NCBI RefSeq assembly: GCF_900166635.1
Contig: NZ_LT800497.1
Coordinates: forward strand, 4,202,344 to 4,266,343
Direction of reading: 5' to 3'
Source of the DNA: Oceanobacillus timonensis
GTDB lineage: Bacteria; Bacillota; Bacilli; Bacillales; Amphibacillaceae
Length of the DNA: 64,000 nt
Shown: positions 36,329 to 45,535 of the stretch, one piece after another
Layout of the letters: every line of letters begins with the position of its first letter
Numbering within the stretch: the stretch's first letter is position 1
Position numbers and translations under genes: made by a program
Notes under the pieces: model-generated
Told to the model about the DNA's origin: nothing
Databases searched by the model: none
What the model saw: only the letters and a program-made list of their open reading frames with translations

Positions 36329-36370
36329 CCTCTGTCATCCTCGCAAAAAATATCTATTTCTGATTCGTTC

Positions 36371-38383
36371 CTAAGCAAATAAGTTCTCTACCTTTGCCAC
36401 AATATTTTCAATACTGAATCCATATGCTTCTATTAATTTATCACCATTACCAGAAGCTCCAAATGTATCTATACCAACAATGACTCCATTATCACCCACA
36501 TAACGGTCCCAACCGAATGAAGATGCCATTTCAATAGCAACTCGTTTTTTTACATTAGGCAATAAAATACTTTCCTTATAAGATGATGTTTGAGCTTCAA
36601 AACGATCCCAAGATGGCATACTTACCACCGAAACATCTATATTTTTCTCACGCAAAACGTTTTGTGCCTCTACGGCTAACTGAACTTCAGAACCAGTAGC
36701 AATCATGATGGCATCAGGAGTCTCCTTAGAAGAATCACTAACGACATAAGCACCCTTTTTTACACCTTCATAAGCTTTTTCTTGTGTTCCTGGTAAAGTC
36801 GGCAGGTTTTGTCTCGATAATACTAGAGCTGTCGGCTGTTCCGTTGACTCCAGCGCAAGTCTCCATGCTGCTTGCGTTTCATTGCCATCTGCAGGTCTGA
36901 TAAGAGATAACCCTGGCATTGCCCGGAAAGAAGCTAAATGCTCCACCGGTTCATGAGTCGGCCCATCTTCTCCAACCGCAATGGAATCATGTGTCCAAAC
37001 ATATGTCACTGGCAGTTTCATTAAAGACGACAGTCTTACTGCTGGACGCAAATAATCACTAAATACAAAGAAGGTGCCGCCAAAGACTTTTAATCCACCG
37101 TGAAGCGCTATTCCATTCAGTGCTGCTGCCATTGCAAATTCACGCACTCCAAACCAAATATTTTTCCCCGCATAATCAACCTTTGAAAAATCAGATACAT
37201 CCTTTATCGTTGTTTTATTCGATCCGGCTAAATCCGCACTGCCTCCAATAAGATTAGGAACATGCTTTGCAATCGCATTTAAAACTTCACCGGATGATGC
37301 TCGTGTCGCAAGAGAAGAGCCTGTTTCATAGACAGGAAGATAATCAGTCCAATTATCTGGTAACGCTCCATCCATCGCTGCTTGAAATTGCTTCCCTTCT
37401 TCCGGATACTTCTCTATATAAGTTTGAAATAATGCTTTCCAATCACTCTCTGCTTTAGCGCCTTGTTCAGCTACTTTATTTTTAAAATCTTCATATACTT
37501 GTTGCGGAACGTTAAAAGCATCATATTCCCATTTATAATTCTCTTTTGTACGTTTTGTTTCCTCTTCACCCAGAGGTGCCCCATGCGCAGAAGAAGACCC
37601 TGATTTATTTGGCGATCCATATCCAATCACTGTTTTCACTTCAATTAGTGTCGGCTGTTCCCTATTTTGTTTGGCAGCTTCCATTGCTTTTCTCAATGTA
37701 TGTATATCATTGCCATCTTCCACACGAATAACTTCCCAGCCGTAGCTTTGAAAACGTTCCTGCACATTCTCCGAAAAAGATCTGTCCAAATCCCCATCCA
37801 GGGAAATATCATTCGAATCATACAAGACTACCAGTTTCCCCAGCCCAAGATGCCCGGCCAAAGAAGCGGTTTCATGAGAAATCCCTTCCATTAAGTCTCC
37901 ATCACCTACAAGAGCAAATGTATGATGGTCAACCACATTAAAATCATCCTTATTATACGTAGCAGCCAAGTGCGTTTCAGCGATTGCCATTCCAACAGCA
38001 GTCGCAACTCCTTGTCCAAGCGGACCTGTTGTTGTTTCTACACCATCGGTATGGTGCACTTCCGGATGTCCTGGCGTTTTAGATCCCCATTGACGAAAAT
38101 TTTTCAACTCATCTATCGAAAGATCATACCCGGATAAATGAAGTAAACTGTAAAGCAACATGGAGCCATGGCCTGCAGAAAGTACAAACCGGTCCCGGTT
38201 AAACCATTGGGAATTATTCGGGTTGTGTGTCATAAATTCCGTCCATAGTGTGTATGCCATCGGAGCTGCTCCCATAGGCAAACCAGGATGTCCGGAATTC
38301 GCTTTTTCAATCGCGTCAATGGATAATGTACGGATAGCATCAATAGATAATTGTTCTGTTGATACGGCTGTTGTACTTGTCAT
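36371..38383 (-). CDS. tkt: Transketolase
   Basis: Transketolase moves two-carbon units between sugar phosphates using thiamine diphosphate. The 670-residue protein is full length. It shows [19 protein letters not shown] near residue 30, the thiamine site [12 protein letters not shown] near 155, and the acceptor region [20 protein letters not shown] near 470. Its presence in a DhaK/DhaL operon, with DeoR genes, suggests an accessory isoform that drains tetrose or pentose phosphates made by the cluster; the housekeeping copy would be elsewhere. ATG at 38383 follows AAAGGTG. Listeria polyol clusters carry a transketolase in a similar setting. Confidence 0.95.
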   Translation of the reverse strand: MTSTTAVSTEQLSIDAIRTLSIDAIEKANSGHPGLPMGAAPMAYTLWTEFMTHNPNNSQWFNRDRFVLSAGHGSMLLYSLLHLSGYDLSIDELKNFRQWGSKTPGHPEVHHTDGVETTTGPLGQGVATAVGMAIAETHLAATYNKDDFNVVDHHTFALVGDGDLMEGISHETASLAGHLGLGKLVVLYDSNDISLDGDLDRSFSENVQERFQSYGWEVIRVEDGNDIHTLRKAMEAAKQNREQPTLIEVKTVIGYGSPNKSGSSSAHGAPLGEEETKRTKENYKWEYDAFNVPQQVYEDFKNKVAEQGAKAESDWKALFQTYIEKYPEEGKQFQAAMDGALPDNWTDYLPVYETGSSLATRASSGEVLNAIAKHVPNLIGGSADLAGSNKTTIKDVSDFSKVDYAGKNIWFGVREFAMAAALNGIALHGGLKVFGGTFFVFSDYLRPAVRLSSLMKLPVTYVWTHDSIAVGEDGPTHEPVEHLASFRAMPGLSLIRPADGNETQAAWRLALESTEQPTALVLSRQNLPTLPGTQEKAYEGVKKGAYVVSDSSKETPDAIMIATGSEVQLAVEAQNVLREKNIDVSVVSMPSWDRFEAQTSSYKESILLPNVKKRVAIEMASSFGWDRYVGDNGVIVGIDTFGASGNGDKLIEAYGFSIENIVAKVENLFA

Positions 38384-38480
38384 TTAAAATCACCTTTTCC
38401 ATTTTTTATATAAGTTGATGTTTGTCACTTCATTAATAATAAGAGGCACTTACTAAAAATGCCTCTATGTGAAAACGATC

Positions 38481-39140
38481 CTATTTATTTAATTGCTCTA
38501 CCCATTCTCTCATGGATTTAAAGATAATCCATACACTTGTAGCACCAGCATCCCGATTCCCCAGCGCTCTATCTCCTAAAGATTTCGCTCTTCCGAATTT
38601 TGCGATATAGTTCTTAGAATTTTCCACCCCTTCAGCAGCCTTTTCTTCTGCTTTTTTCAAAGCTTCTAAAAGTGTAGCAGAATCAGATACACTTTCTTTT
38701 AGACCATCAACAGCCGGCTCCAAAGCATCAATCATCGTTTTATCTCCTAAACTCGCTTTGCCCCGTTGTTTAATCGCTTCTAAAGATGCACTGAAAATAT
38801 CCGAAATTGTAGGTACATCCAACTCACTCTTAGGTTCCAGCCCTTTTACTCCTCCAAGAAACATGGAACCGAAAATGACACCAGAGGCTCCTCCCATTGA
38901 TTGCACCATAGACATGCCTGTTGTTTTAAAAATATCATTAATAGTTGTAAACTCTTGATCTTTTAAATTCTCTTCTACTTTTTCAAATCCCACTGACATG
39001 CCAATGCCATGGTCTCCATCACCAATCGCACTATCCACCTTTGTTAACAGTGGCTTGTTTTCTCTGATTTTTTCTCCTGCATAAAGAATCATCTCTTTTG
39101 TTTGCGAAATGTCTAATTTATTGATGCCTGTTGTTGTCAT
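38481..39140 (-). CDS. dhaL: Dihydroxyacetone kinase subunit L (copy 1)
   Basis: This 219-residue helical protein is the nucleotide-binding subunit of dihydroxyacetone-type kinases. Signature residues for the two metal ions and ADP are DSAIGDGDHGIGMSVGFEK near 40-55 and SMGGASGVIFGSMFLGG near 80-97, with LGDKTMIDAL near 133 and GRAKSLGDRALGNRDAGATS near 180-199. It partners with the DhaK encoded 21 bp upstream. Substrate may be dihydroxyacetone or a C4 ketose such as erythrulose; sequence alone does not decide. ATG at 39140 follows AGGAGGAAG. Confidence 0.93.
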   Translation of the reverse strand: MTTTGINKLDISQTKEMILYAGEKIRENKPLLTKVDSAIGDGDHGIGMSVGFEKVEENLKDQEFTTINDIFKTTGMSMVQSMGGASGVIFGSMFLGGVKGLEPKSELDVPTISDIFSASLEAIKQRGKASLGDKTMIDALEPAVDGLKESVSDSATLLEALKKAEEKAAEGVENSKNYIAKFGRAKSLGDRALGNRDAGATSVWIIFKSMREWVEQLNK

Positions 39141-39161
39141 TTTAACTTCCTCCTGCCTTCA

Positions 39162-40151
39162 TTATTTTTTATAATAAGGTGCATTTGCCGGAGCATCATA
39201 ATATGTTTTTAATTCATCATCCAATTTTAATAAGGAAATTGAAAAACCTCCCATTTCTTGCGTTGTACAATAATTATTAACATCCATATCATGCATGCGG
39301 ATTCCTTTTTCATCCAAAATTTGTGCTACTTTACGATTAACAATAAATAATTCCATCAATGTTGTTGAACCAAGTCCATTGATTAAAACACTCACTTCAT
39401 CACCTGTTGTCAATTTGCTTTCATCTAGTAACTTTTCCATTAATTGATTTGTAAGCTCATCCGCTGGCATAAGTTTTGTCCGTTCCATTCCCGGCTCGCC
39501 ATGGATTCCCATACCCAGCTCTATTTCGTCATCTGCTAATGTAAACGTAGGCTCTCCAGAATCAGGAATAGTCCCTGGCGATAAGGCAACCCCAATAGAG
39601 TAAGTATGTTCATTTGCTTTTTGTGCTGCAGCGGTTACTTCTTCCAAAGAAAGACCTTTATCAGCTGCTGCCCCAGCTACTTTAATAACAAAAATATCTC
39701 CTGCAATCCCGCGGCGATCTTGTTGTCTTTCAATCGGAGCGGAGACAACATCGTCTGTTACTCGAACAGTCGTCGTCTGCACATCTTCAAATTCGAGCAA
39801 CTCTGCTGCCATATCAAAGTTTAGAACATCTCCCTCATAGTTCCCGTATATAAATAAAGCTCCTTTTCCAGCATCTGCTGCTTTCACCACTTCTTGAATA
39901 GTATTTGGAGTTGGTGCAGCAAAAACATTACCTATCGCTACTGCATCTGCGAGACCATCGCCAACGACGCCGAAGAAAAGAGGCTCATGGCCACTACCAC
40001 CGCCAGTAACCACAGCTACTTTATCTTTTAATTCTTTCTTAACAAGTCCGTTTACTCCGTCCAGTTTTTGGAAATCATCTTGATGTGCACGCATGATTCC
40101 TTCTAACATTTCTTCTACAACATCGCTTGGATTGTTGATAACTTTTTTCAA
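39162..40151 (-). CDS. dhaK: Dihydroxyacetone kinase subunit K (copy 1)
   Basis: This 329-residue subunit binds the ketose covalently through a histidine and receives phosphate from DhaL. The GGGSGHEPLF glycine loop is near residues 51-60, the YGNYEGDVLNFDMA substrate segment near 101-114, and the conserved GMGIHGEPG with the reactive-site His near 215. The start is TTG at 40151 behind AAAGGAGG. It belongs to a leftward operon with dhaL, transketolase and a DapA-type lyase. A second DhaK at 56946-57938 is clearly paralogous but diverged, so the two probably have different ketose substrates. L- or D-erythrulose kinases are known in this family. Confidence 0.93.
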   Translation of the reverse strand: MKKVINNPSDVVEEMLEGIMRAHQDDFQKLDGVNGLVKKELKDKVAVVTGGGSGHEPLFFGVVGDGLADAVAIGNVFAAPTPNTIQEVVKAADAGKGALFIYGNYEGDVLNFDMAAELLEFEDVQTTTVRVTDDVVSAPIERQQDRRGIAGDIFVIKVAGAAADKGLSLEEVTAAAQKANEHTYSIGVALSPGTIPDSGEPTFTLADDEIELGMGIHGEPGMERTKLMPADELTNQLMEKLLDESKLTTGDEVSVLINGLGSTTLMELFIVNRKVAQILDEKGIRMHDMDVNNYCTTQEMGGFSISLLKLDDELKTYYDAPANAPYYKK

Positions 40152-40234
40152 GTGAAAAACCTCCTTTGTAATCTTTTATGTACTGTGTTGTAAATCTCTT
40201 TTCTTTAGCTTTTTAAAAGAAAGAGATCCACAAA

Positions 40235-41137
40235 TTATAATAACTTTACAGATTTCAATATTGACACTAATTCTATCACCTTTTCTTCACTCAATTTTCT
40301 AGTTGGTGGAAGCACATGTGTCGAAATATCTAATCCTCTTAATTTCATTGCTTCTTTAACTACATTTATAAATGGCGAGTCCAACTTATATATAGTCGGA
40401 AGTAATGCTAAGGTTCGGTGTAGTTCGATAGCTCTCTCAAAATCTTTTGCAATATATGCATTATATGTTCCTACTGACACCTCTGGAGCAAAATTCGCAC
40501 TTGCACATATCGCTCCATCACCGCCTAAAGTAAGGGTATTTAATAAATGGTCATCAAAACCTGAAAATACACAGAAATCTTTATGCTTTGCTTTTACCGT
40601 AAAGATAATGTCGCGGATATGTGAAACGGATTCGACCGTTTCTTTAATCCCTATGATATTGTCATATTGATTAGCCAATTCCAGAACAAGTTCTGGACTC
40701 AGGTCTTGCCCAGTTAAATTCGGAAAATTATATAAAAGAATTGGTAACTCAACAGCTTCAGCAATATCTCCAAAATGTTTTATTAAATTTTCTTCCGTTA
40801 ACTGCCAATAATATGGGTTAATAACAACGATACCATCTGCTCCAATTTCTTCTGCATGTTCACTCAATAAAATGGCTTCTCTTGTATTCGAGCTTCCAGT
40901 TCCTATAAGAACTGGCACTCTTTTATTCACATAGTTTGTGGTAAATTCCGCAACTTCTTTTCTTTCTTCTACAGACATTTGTGTGAATTCTCCACCACTA
41001 CCTAAAAAGAATAGACCGTTAACACCAGAATCTATTAAATAATCTATTACCAACGCCATTCCTTTTGTGTCTAGCTCGCCTTGATTATTTAGGATTATTG
41101 AAACTGGGGGGATGATTCCTTTGAATTTAGTTGTCAT
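40235..41137 (-). CDS. DapA/NanA-family lyase
   Basis: This 300-residue class I aldolase-fold protein belongs to the dihydrodipicolinate synthase/N-acetylneuraminate lyase superfamily. The Schiff-base Lys is in GIKETVES near residue 163 and the proton-relay Tyr in LLYNFPNLTG near 135; GTGSSNTREAI near 76 is the carboxylate loop. In catabolic clusters such proteins usually are 2-keto-3-deoxy sugar acid aldolases or dehydratases rather than lysine-pathway enzymes. Its place next to dhaK, hydroxyacid dehydrogenases and a GntP permease supports a sugar-acid role. ATG at 41137 follows ATGGAGG. The exact reaction is not known. Confidence 0.88.
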   Translation of the reverse strand: MTTKFKGIIPPVSIILNNQGELDTKGMALVIDYLIDSGVNGLFFLGSGGEFTQMSVEERKEVAEFTTNYVNKRVPVLIGTGSSNTREAILLSEHAEEIGADGIVVINPYYWQLTEENLIKHFGDIAEAVELPILLYNFPNLTGQDLSPELVLELANQYDNIIGIKETVESVSHIRDIIFTVKAKHKDFCVFSGFDDHLLNTLTLGGDGAICASANFAPEVSVGTYNAYIAKDFERAIELHRTLALLPTIYKLDSPFINVVKEAMKLRGLDISTHVLPPTRKLSEEKVIELVSILKSVKLL

Positions 41138-41569
41138 AGTAAACCTCCATTATCTTTCTTGAAAAATCAGCTCTGTTTTCAAATCTTTATTGGCTACCTA
41201 TTTTGGGAAAAACTCTTCTAATGCATCTGCAATATTTAGGGCTGTCTTTCTCTTCACATCCAACTTAGATGATTCTGAATAAAATAAAACATGTAGATTT
41301 AACATAGCTGTTAAATTAGTGAAGTTGATACTTTTTATTTCGACTTATTTTCCAATTTTGTATACCAGACTTCTATCTGGAAGATATTCAAAAACGTGCA
41401 ATCAACCCTATTAGAATAAATTCAAAAAACCTCTTAAATTTTTATTTTTTCAAAACAGCAATAATTCGTTTATACTATCTCTATTTGCATATTTATTTGT
41501 AGTTAGAGGTATAAATAAGATACGAAATAATTTGTAATAACTAATCCTTGCCTATAGCAGCCTACTTTA
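41138..41569. other. Gap in the sugar operon with a gene remnant
   Basis: This 432-bp interval contains one small leftward frame of 35 codons (41198-41305) reading LHVLFYSESSKLDVKRKTAL and ending ALEEFFPK. It has no good ribosome site, and looks like the C-terminal scrap of a lost gene whose family I cannot name. The rest is AT-rich and shows nothing else I can support. Confidence 0.35.
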
Positions 41570-42463
41570 TTATTTACTACCTTTTGATGTTTGATAGTTT
41601 GCCATTCTTTCAAAGAAGTTAATAACATAAGAATGGTCCTTTTCACTATTTCCATGTACAATTTCAGAACTGAATATTTCTTTTACTAAGTTTGTAACAG
41701 GAAGTGGTGCACCAATTGCCGTTGCAGATGATTGTATATTTTTTAAATCCTTATAGTTGGTTTCTAATCGACCCCCTGGCTCAAAATTTCTCTCAATAAT
41801 AAATGGCATTTTAGCATCCATCACAGCACTACCTGCCAACCCTCCACGAATTGCTTCAAAAAGTTTATTTAAATCAATTCCAGCTTTACTTGCATATACA
41901 CAGGCCTCTGACAATGCAACAAGGTTGGTACTTACAATAATTTGGTTAGCCAGTTTTGCAGCAGATCCAGTTCCATTCTCCCCAAATAGTACAATATTTT
42001 CTCCCATTGTTTTTAGTACAGGTAATGCTTTATTAAATTGTTTTTCATCTCCACCAGCCATTATTGATAGATTGCCTTCTATCGCCATTGGTTCTCCACC
42101 ACTAACAGGAGCATCAATGAAGTGAATATCATAAGATTTTAGTTTACTAGCTAATTCTTTTGATTCCTCAGATGTTACTGAACTCATATCAATAATAATC
42201 GTTTTAGGTTTACTGTTTTCGGCAAGCCCGTTCTTCGAGAATATTACTTGAAATACATGCTCACCTGTAGGCAACATAGTAAAAATAATCTCACTATTTT
42301 CCGCAACTTCTTTCGTCGAGTTGCAGGCATGTCCGCCTATTTCTGCTAATTCATTAATAGCATCAGAGCTTAAATCAAAAAGATAGGTTTCAAATCCGTC
42401 CTTAATTATATTTTTTGCCATCGGTTTTCCCATGATACCTAATCCGATAAATCCAACTCTCAT
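41570..42463 (-). CDS. Beta-hydroxyacid dehydrogenase (GarR/LtnD-like)
   Basis: This 297-residue protein belongs to the 3-hydroxyisobutyrate dehydrogenase family, which includes tartronate-semialdehyde reductase and L-threonate dehydrogenase. The NAD loop GFIGLGIMGKPMAKN is at residues 4-18, the substrate motif DAPVSGGEP near 117-125, and the catalytic Lys in GSAAKLANQ near 170. The ATG at 42463 follows AAGGGGGGA. It sits in a leftward cluster of sugar-acid genes. Oxidation of a C4 acid such as threonate, or reduction of tartronate semialdehyde, would both fit; choosing between them needs biochemistry. Confidence 0.9.
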   Translation of the reverse strand: MRVGFIGLGIMGKPMAKNIIKDGFETYLFDLSSDAINELAEIGGHACNSTKEVAENSEIIFTMLPTGEHVFQVIFSKNGLAENSKPKTIIIDMSSVTSEESKELASKLKSYDIHFIDAPVSGGEPMAIEGNLSIMAGGDEKQFNKALPVLKTMGENIVLFGENGTGSAAKLANQIIVSTNLVALSEACVYASKAGIDLNKLFEAIRGGLAGSAVMDAKMPFIIERNFEPGGRLETNYKDLKNIQSSATAIGAPLPVTNLVKEIFSSEIVHGNSEKDHSYVINFFERMANYQTSKGSK

Positions 42464-42691
42464 GTGTGTCCCCCCTTTATATAAATGCTTACAATACTAT
42501 TGATTATATAGAATTTAAAAAATCTTTTTTTCGAAAAAAATTAACGAAATTCTTTAAAACTAAAATAAATTTCTCCTTATTATATCTAATTTGTAAAATT
42601 TTTCGTCTTTCCTAATCTATTCATGTGTATTAGTAGCAAAACATAATTTAAATCGATCATAAAACTGTCCTATACATAATAAATAAGTTAT

Positions 42692-43702
42692 TTAAAATTG
42701 GTAACGTTCATCCATAATGAACGGTTTTAGTTCTACCTTTTCTTTAACACCTTTATTTACAAGGTACTTTGGGTATTGTCCATACAATAAAACATCGGTT
42801 ATTCCTAAAGCGGTTTTTGAACGCATTTCTTCAGCAGATTCTTCTGAATAACCTGCCATATGAGGAGTAAGTATTACATTATCCATTGTTAAGAATGGAT
42901 GGTTAGACTCAATTGGTTCTGATTCCAAAACATCAAGACCAACACCAGCCACGATTCCATTTTTTAAAGCTTCAATAAGTGAATTTTCATCAATAACAGG
43001 TCCTCTCGCTGTATTTACAAGATAGACACCCTTTTTCATCAATTTAAATTCTTTTGTTCCAATCATTCCTCTTGTACCTGCATTGAGTGGCGCATGTACT
43101 GAAATTACATCAGACTTCTCACATAATTCTTCTAATGATACAAGAGTTACATTACTCTCTTCAGCAATTTCTACTGATACAAAAGGATCTGATACAACAA
43201 CATTCACTCCTAATGCTTGTAATTTCATCGCTAGTCTCCTAGGAATATTACCAAATCCAACTAATCCAATAGTTAACGTTTTTAACCTATAAACTGGTTT
43301 GGAAAGATTTACGTCCCAAGTACCGTTCTTTACAATTTGGTTGGAAGAATTTATTTTTCGTAAAAGACTCATAATTAAAGCGAGGGAATGATCAGATACT
43401 TCATCAATTCCATAGTCTGGCACATTACCTATACAAATCCCTTTTTCTGTTGCTGCTCCTAAATCGATTGTATCTACGCCAACGCCATACCGTGTAATTA
43501 CTTTACAATTTGTTAATTCTCCAATAACCCTGCTAGAAATTGGTGCATAAAGGTTAATAATCCCATCTGCATCGTGACAGGCTTCAATCACCTCATCTTC
43601 TGTTGTACATTGCGTTTTCACAAGTTCGATATTTTTATTATTGAGTATTTTTTCTTCATATCGTAAATCTCTATATTCATGATCTGTTATTACCACTTTC
43701 AC
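42692..43702 (-). CDS. D-2-hydroxyacid dehydrogenase
   Basis: This 336-residue protein is in the D-isomer-specific 2-hydroxyacid dehydrogenase family, of the C-terminal-binding-protein-like branch. It has the NAD loop GLVGFGNIPRRLAMKL near residues 145-160 and the catalytic Arg, Glu and His in NTARGPVIDE, VLESEPIESN and LTPHMAGYS. GNIPRR departs from the standard G-x-G-x-x-G. The start is GTG at 43702 behind AAAGGGTGG. It interconverts a 2-hydroxy and a 2-oxo acid with NAD(P)H; glycerate, glyoxylate or a sugar acid are possible. It is part of the leftward sugar-acid operon. Confidence 0.9.
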   Translation of the reverse strand: MKVVITDHEYRDLRYEEKILNNKNIELVKTQCTTEDEVIEACHDADGIINLYAPISSRVIGELTNCKVITRYGVGVDTIDLGAATEKGICIGNVPDYGIDEVSDHSLALIMSLLRKINSSNQIVKNGTWDVNLSKPVYRLKTLTIGLVGFGNIPRRLAMKLQALGVNVVVSDPFVSVEIAEESNVTLVSLEELCEKSDVISVHAPLNAGTRGMIGTKEFKLMKKGVYLVNTARGPVIDENSLIEALKNGIVAGVGLDVLESEPIESNHPFLTMDNVILTPHMAGYSEESAEEMRSKTALGITDVLLYGQYPKYLVNKGVKEKVELKPFIMDERYQF

Positions 43703-43724
43703 TGTATTACCACCCTTTATAATT

Positions 43725-44621
43725 TTAAATCATCGCTGTATCTAACGCCTCTTTTAGTACTGTTCTTAATTGTTTTTCGTTTAGATAGCAAGCTTCTTTA
43801 CCACCTTTCCCCCTTACTTCAACAGCTACACGCAAACCATTTTCTTGTATCCTTAATTCTTCCACTTTACGCAAAATCGAACTGATTTTTTCAATTGTTA
43901 AAAAACCAGGAGTACCTATTTCCATATGAAAATCACCATATAAGTTACTATTTGAATCAAGAATAGCATTGGAAAAATGAATCTGATGGATAAGCGATCT
44001 CCCTTTTTCCAAAGACTCTAAAATATCCTCACCATTAAGTGCTGCATGAGCGGTGTCAAACGCAATACCAACATTATCATGTTTTTCCCGCACCCTATTT
44101 AGTAGTGTAATTGTTTCATCTGTTGTGCCAATAATTCGCTTTTTATGTGCAAAACGGTCAAGCGGTTCAATTAAGAGATTTATTTCATACTCTTTTGCTG
44201 TTTCAGCAATTTCACATAAGCTTTCATAAAGTCCTTCAATACCATCAGCCCAATGTTCAACACCGGGGTCTTCTCCTGTTACAATCGCTATATTTTTTGT
44301 ACCGATTTCTGCAGATGTATATAAACTATCTTTAATTTTATTTACTGTTTTTAATCTTAAATTTGAATCTAGTGATGAAATATCAAGTTTATTTTCTTCA
44401 ATCAAAAACGTAAGCCATTGAGTTACTATTAGATTATTTTTTTCTGTTAACTCTAAAATACGTTTTCGCTCCGTTTTATCAAATCCATCTCCTAACTCAA
44501 TAGATTTATAAAAGTTATCCATTACCATATTTTCAATTACATCAGCAGTAAAACCTTTCTCCCTTTTAAACGGATGAAAGACTTCTGGTATTAATAAAGA
44601 AGGGATAAATTTTACACTCAT
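43725..44621 (-). CDS. Sugar phosphate isomerase/epimerase-type TIM barrel
   Basis: This 298-residue protein has the xylose-isomerase-like TIM-barrel pattern. Metal-binding acidic residues occur at INLLIEPLDRFAHKKRIIG near 150, VGIAFDTAHAALNGED near 190, and the C-terminal VAVEVRGKGG near 275. It is more distant from the other two barrels in this operon (44624 and 48054). Two bases separate it from the gene upstream, so translation is probably coupled. Family members include epimerases, isomerases, dehydratases and decarboxylases, so its step is not predictable. ATG at 44621 follows GGAGAAAAA. Confidence 0.85.
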   Translation of the reverse strand: MSVKFIPSLLIPEVFHPFKREKGFTADVIENMVMDNFYKSIELGDGFDKTERKRILELTEKNNLIVTQWLTFLIEENKLDISSLDSNLRLKTVNKIKDSLYTSAEIGTKNIAIVTGEDPGVEHWADGIEGLYESLCEIAETAKEYEINLLIEPLDRFAHKKRIIGTTDETITLLNRVREKHDNVGIAFDTAHAALNGEDILESLEKGRSLIHQIHFSNAILDSNSNLYGDFHMEIGTPGFLTIEKISSILRKVEELRIQENGLRVAVEVRGKGGKEACYLNEKQLRTVLKEALDTAMI

Positions 44622-44623
44622 GG

Positions 44624-45451
44624 TTATTTTTCTCCTTTAACAATCGGATAAATATTTCTTTTTACATAATCACCAAGCTCTACAATAACCTTACTTGTAT
44701 CTACTTGTTCCGAACCTGTTTCTTCCTCCAGAATGACCCATCCATTATAGCCACCTTTTTTAAGTACATTTATACATTTTACAAAATCTATATCTCCTTC
44801 ACCCATTTTTTTCCATTTATTATCTTTAGAAGCATCTTTAAAATGAACATGCTTAATTAAAGGTAATGCTTGTTTTATAATATCAGCAGCTTCCATTCCA
44901 CCAAATTCAATATGGCCAGCATCTGGCGTGTAACCCATGTATCTAGGATCTAATCCATCAAAAAGAACATCGTAATCTTCTTTAAATCTCCAATAAGAAG
45001 TTACATATGAAATCGGGTGAAGAGAAGTAATAATGCCATGATCTTCAATTGCACGTTTTCCTAACTCATTTGCCCCCTTAATAATTTCTTTTTGTCTTTG
45101 TAGTAAATTATCACGGTTTTTTCCAACTCTAGATGGAACATTCATAATTGCACCAGGAAAATGTTTTAAGTATTCGAAATAATAGTCTTCCAATTCTCTT
45201 TCTTCTGGAGAGGCTTTCCCTCCTTCAAAAGCATGTGGAATAGTTAAAGCAGCCAACTTTAGTCCTCTTTTATCAAGTTCTTCCTTAAACTTTTCAGGAG
45301 CATTTTTATATTTGCCTAATAATGAAATCTGCATGTCTAACCCTGTAAGTCCGCTATTTTTAATATCATCCATAATCTGATCCATGATGTCAGCCTCTTT
45401 ATCATAATCCAATACCCAAGTTGATCCTTGGCACCCAAATTCCATTACCAT
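44624..45451 (-). CDS. Sugar phosphate isomerase/epimerase-type TIM barrel, paralogue A
   Basis: This 275-residue protein is a xylose-isomerase-like barrel with ligand motifs GLDMQISLLGKYKN near residue 36, SLHPISYVTSY near 145, YTPDAGHIEFGGMEAADI near 173 and HVHFKDAS near 203. It is closely similar, over its whole length, to the barrel at 48054-48878; the shared GSTWVLDYDKEAD / TSTWELDYDKETD start makes the duplication obvious. The two paralogues flank the GntP permease and a hydroxyacyl-type dehydrogenase. In D-apionate catabolism a barrel of this superfamily decarboxylates a 3-oxo sugar acid to L-erythrulose; that is one possible job here. ATG at 45451 follows AAGGGGG. Confidence 0.86.
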   Translation of the reverse strand: MVMEFGCQGSTWVLDYDKEADIMDQIMDDIKNSGLTGLDMQISLLGKYKNAPEKFKEELDKRGLKLAALTIPHAFEGGKASPEERELEDYYFEYLKHFPGAIMNVPSRVGKNRDNLLQRQKEIIKGANELGKRAIEDHGIITSLHPISYVTSYWRFKEDYDVLFDGLDPRYMGYTPDAGHIEFGGMEAADIIKQALPLIKHVHFKDASKDNKWKKMGEGDIDFVKCINVLKKGGYNGWVILEEETGSEQVDTSKVIVELGDYVKRNIYPIVKGEK

Positions 45452-45535
45452 TTAAAATCCCCCTTGTTATATAATATTTTATTGAAAGAACCCTATAAAA
45501 AATATAGAGTTCTTATTTTCAATTTTTCGTAATTG

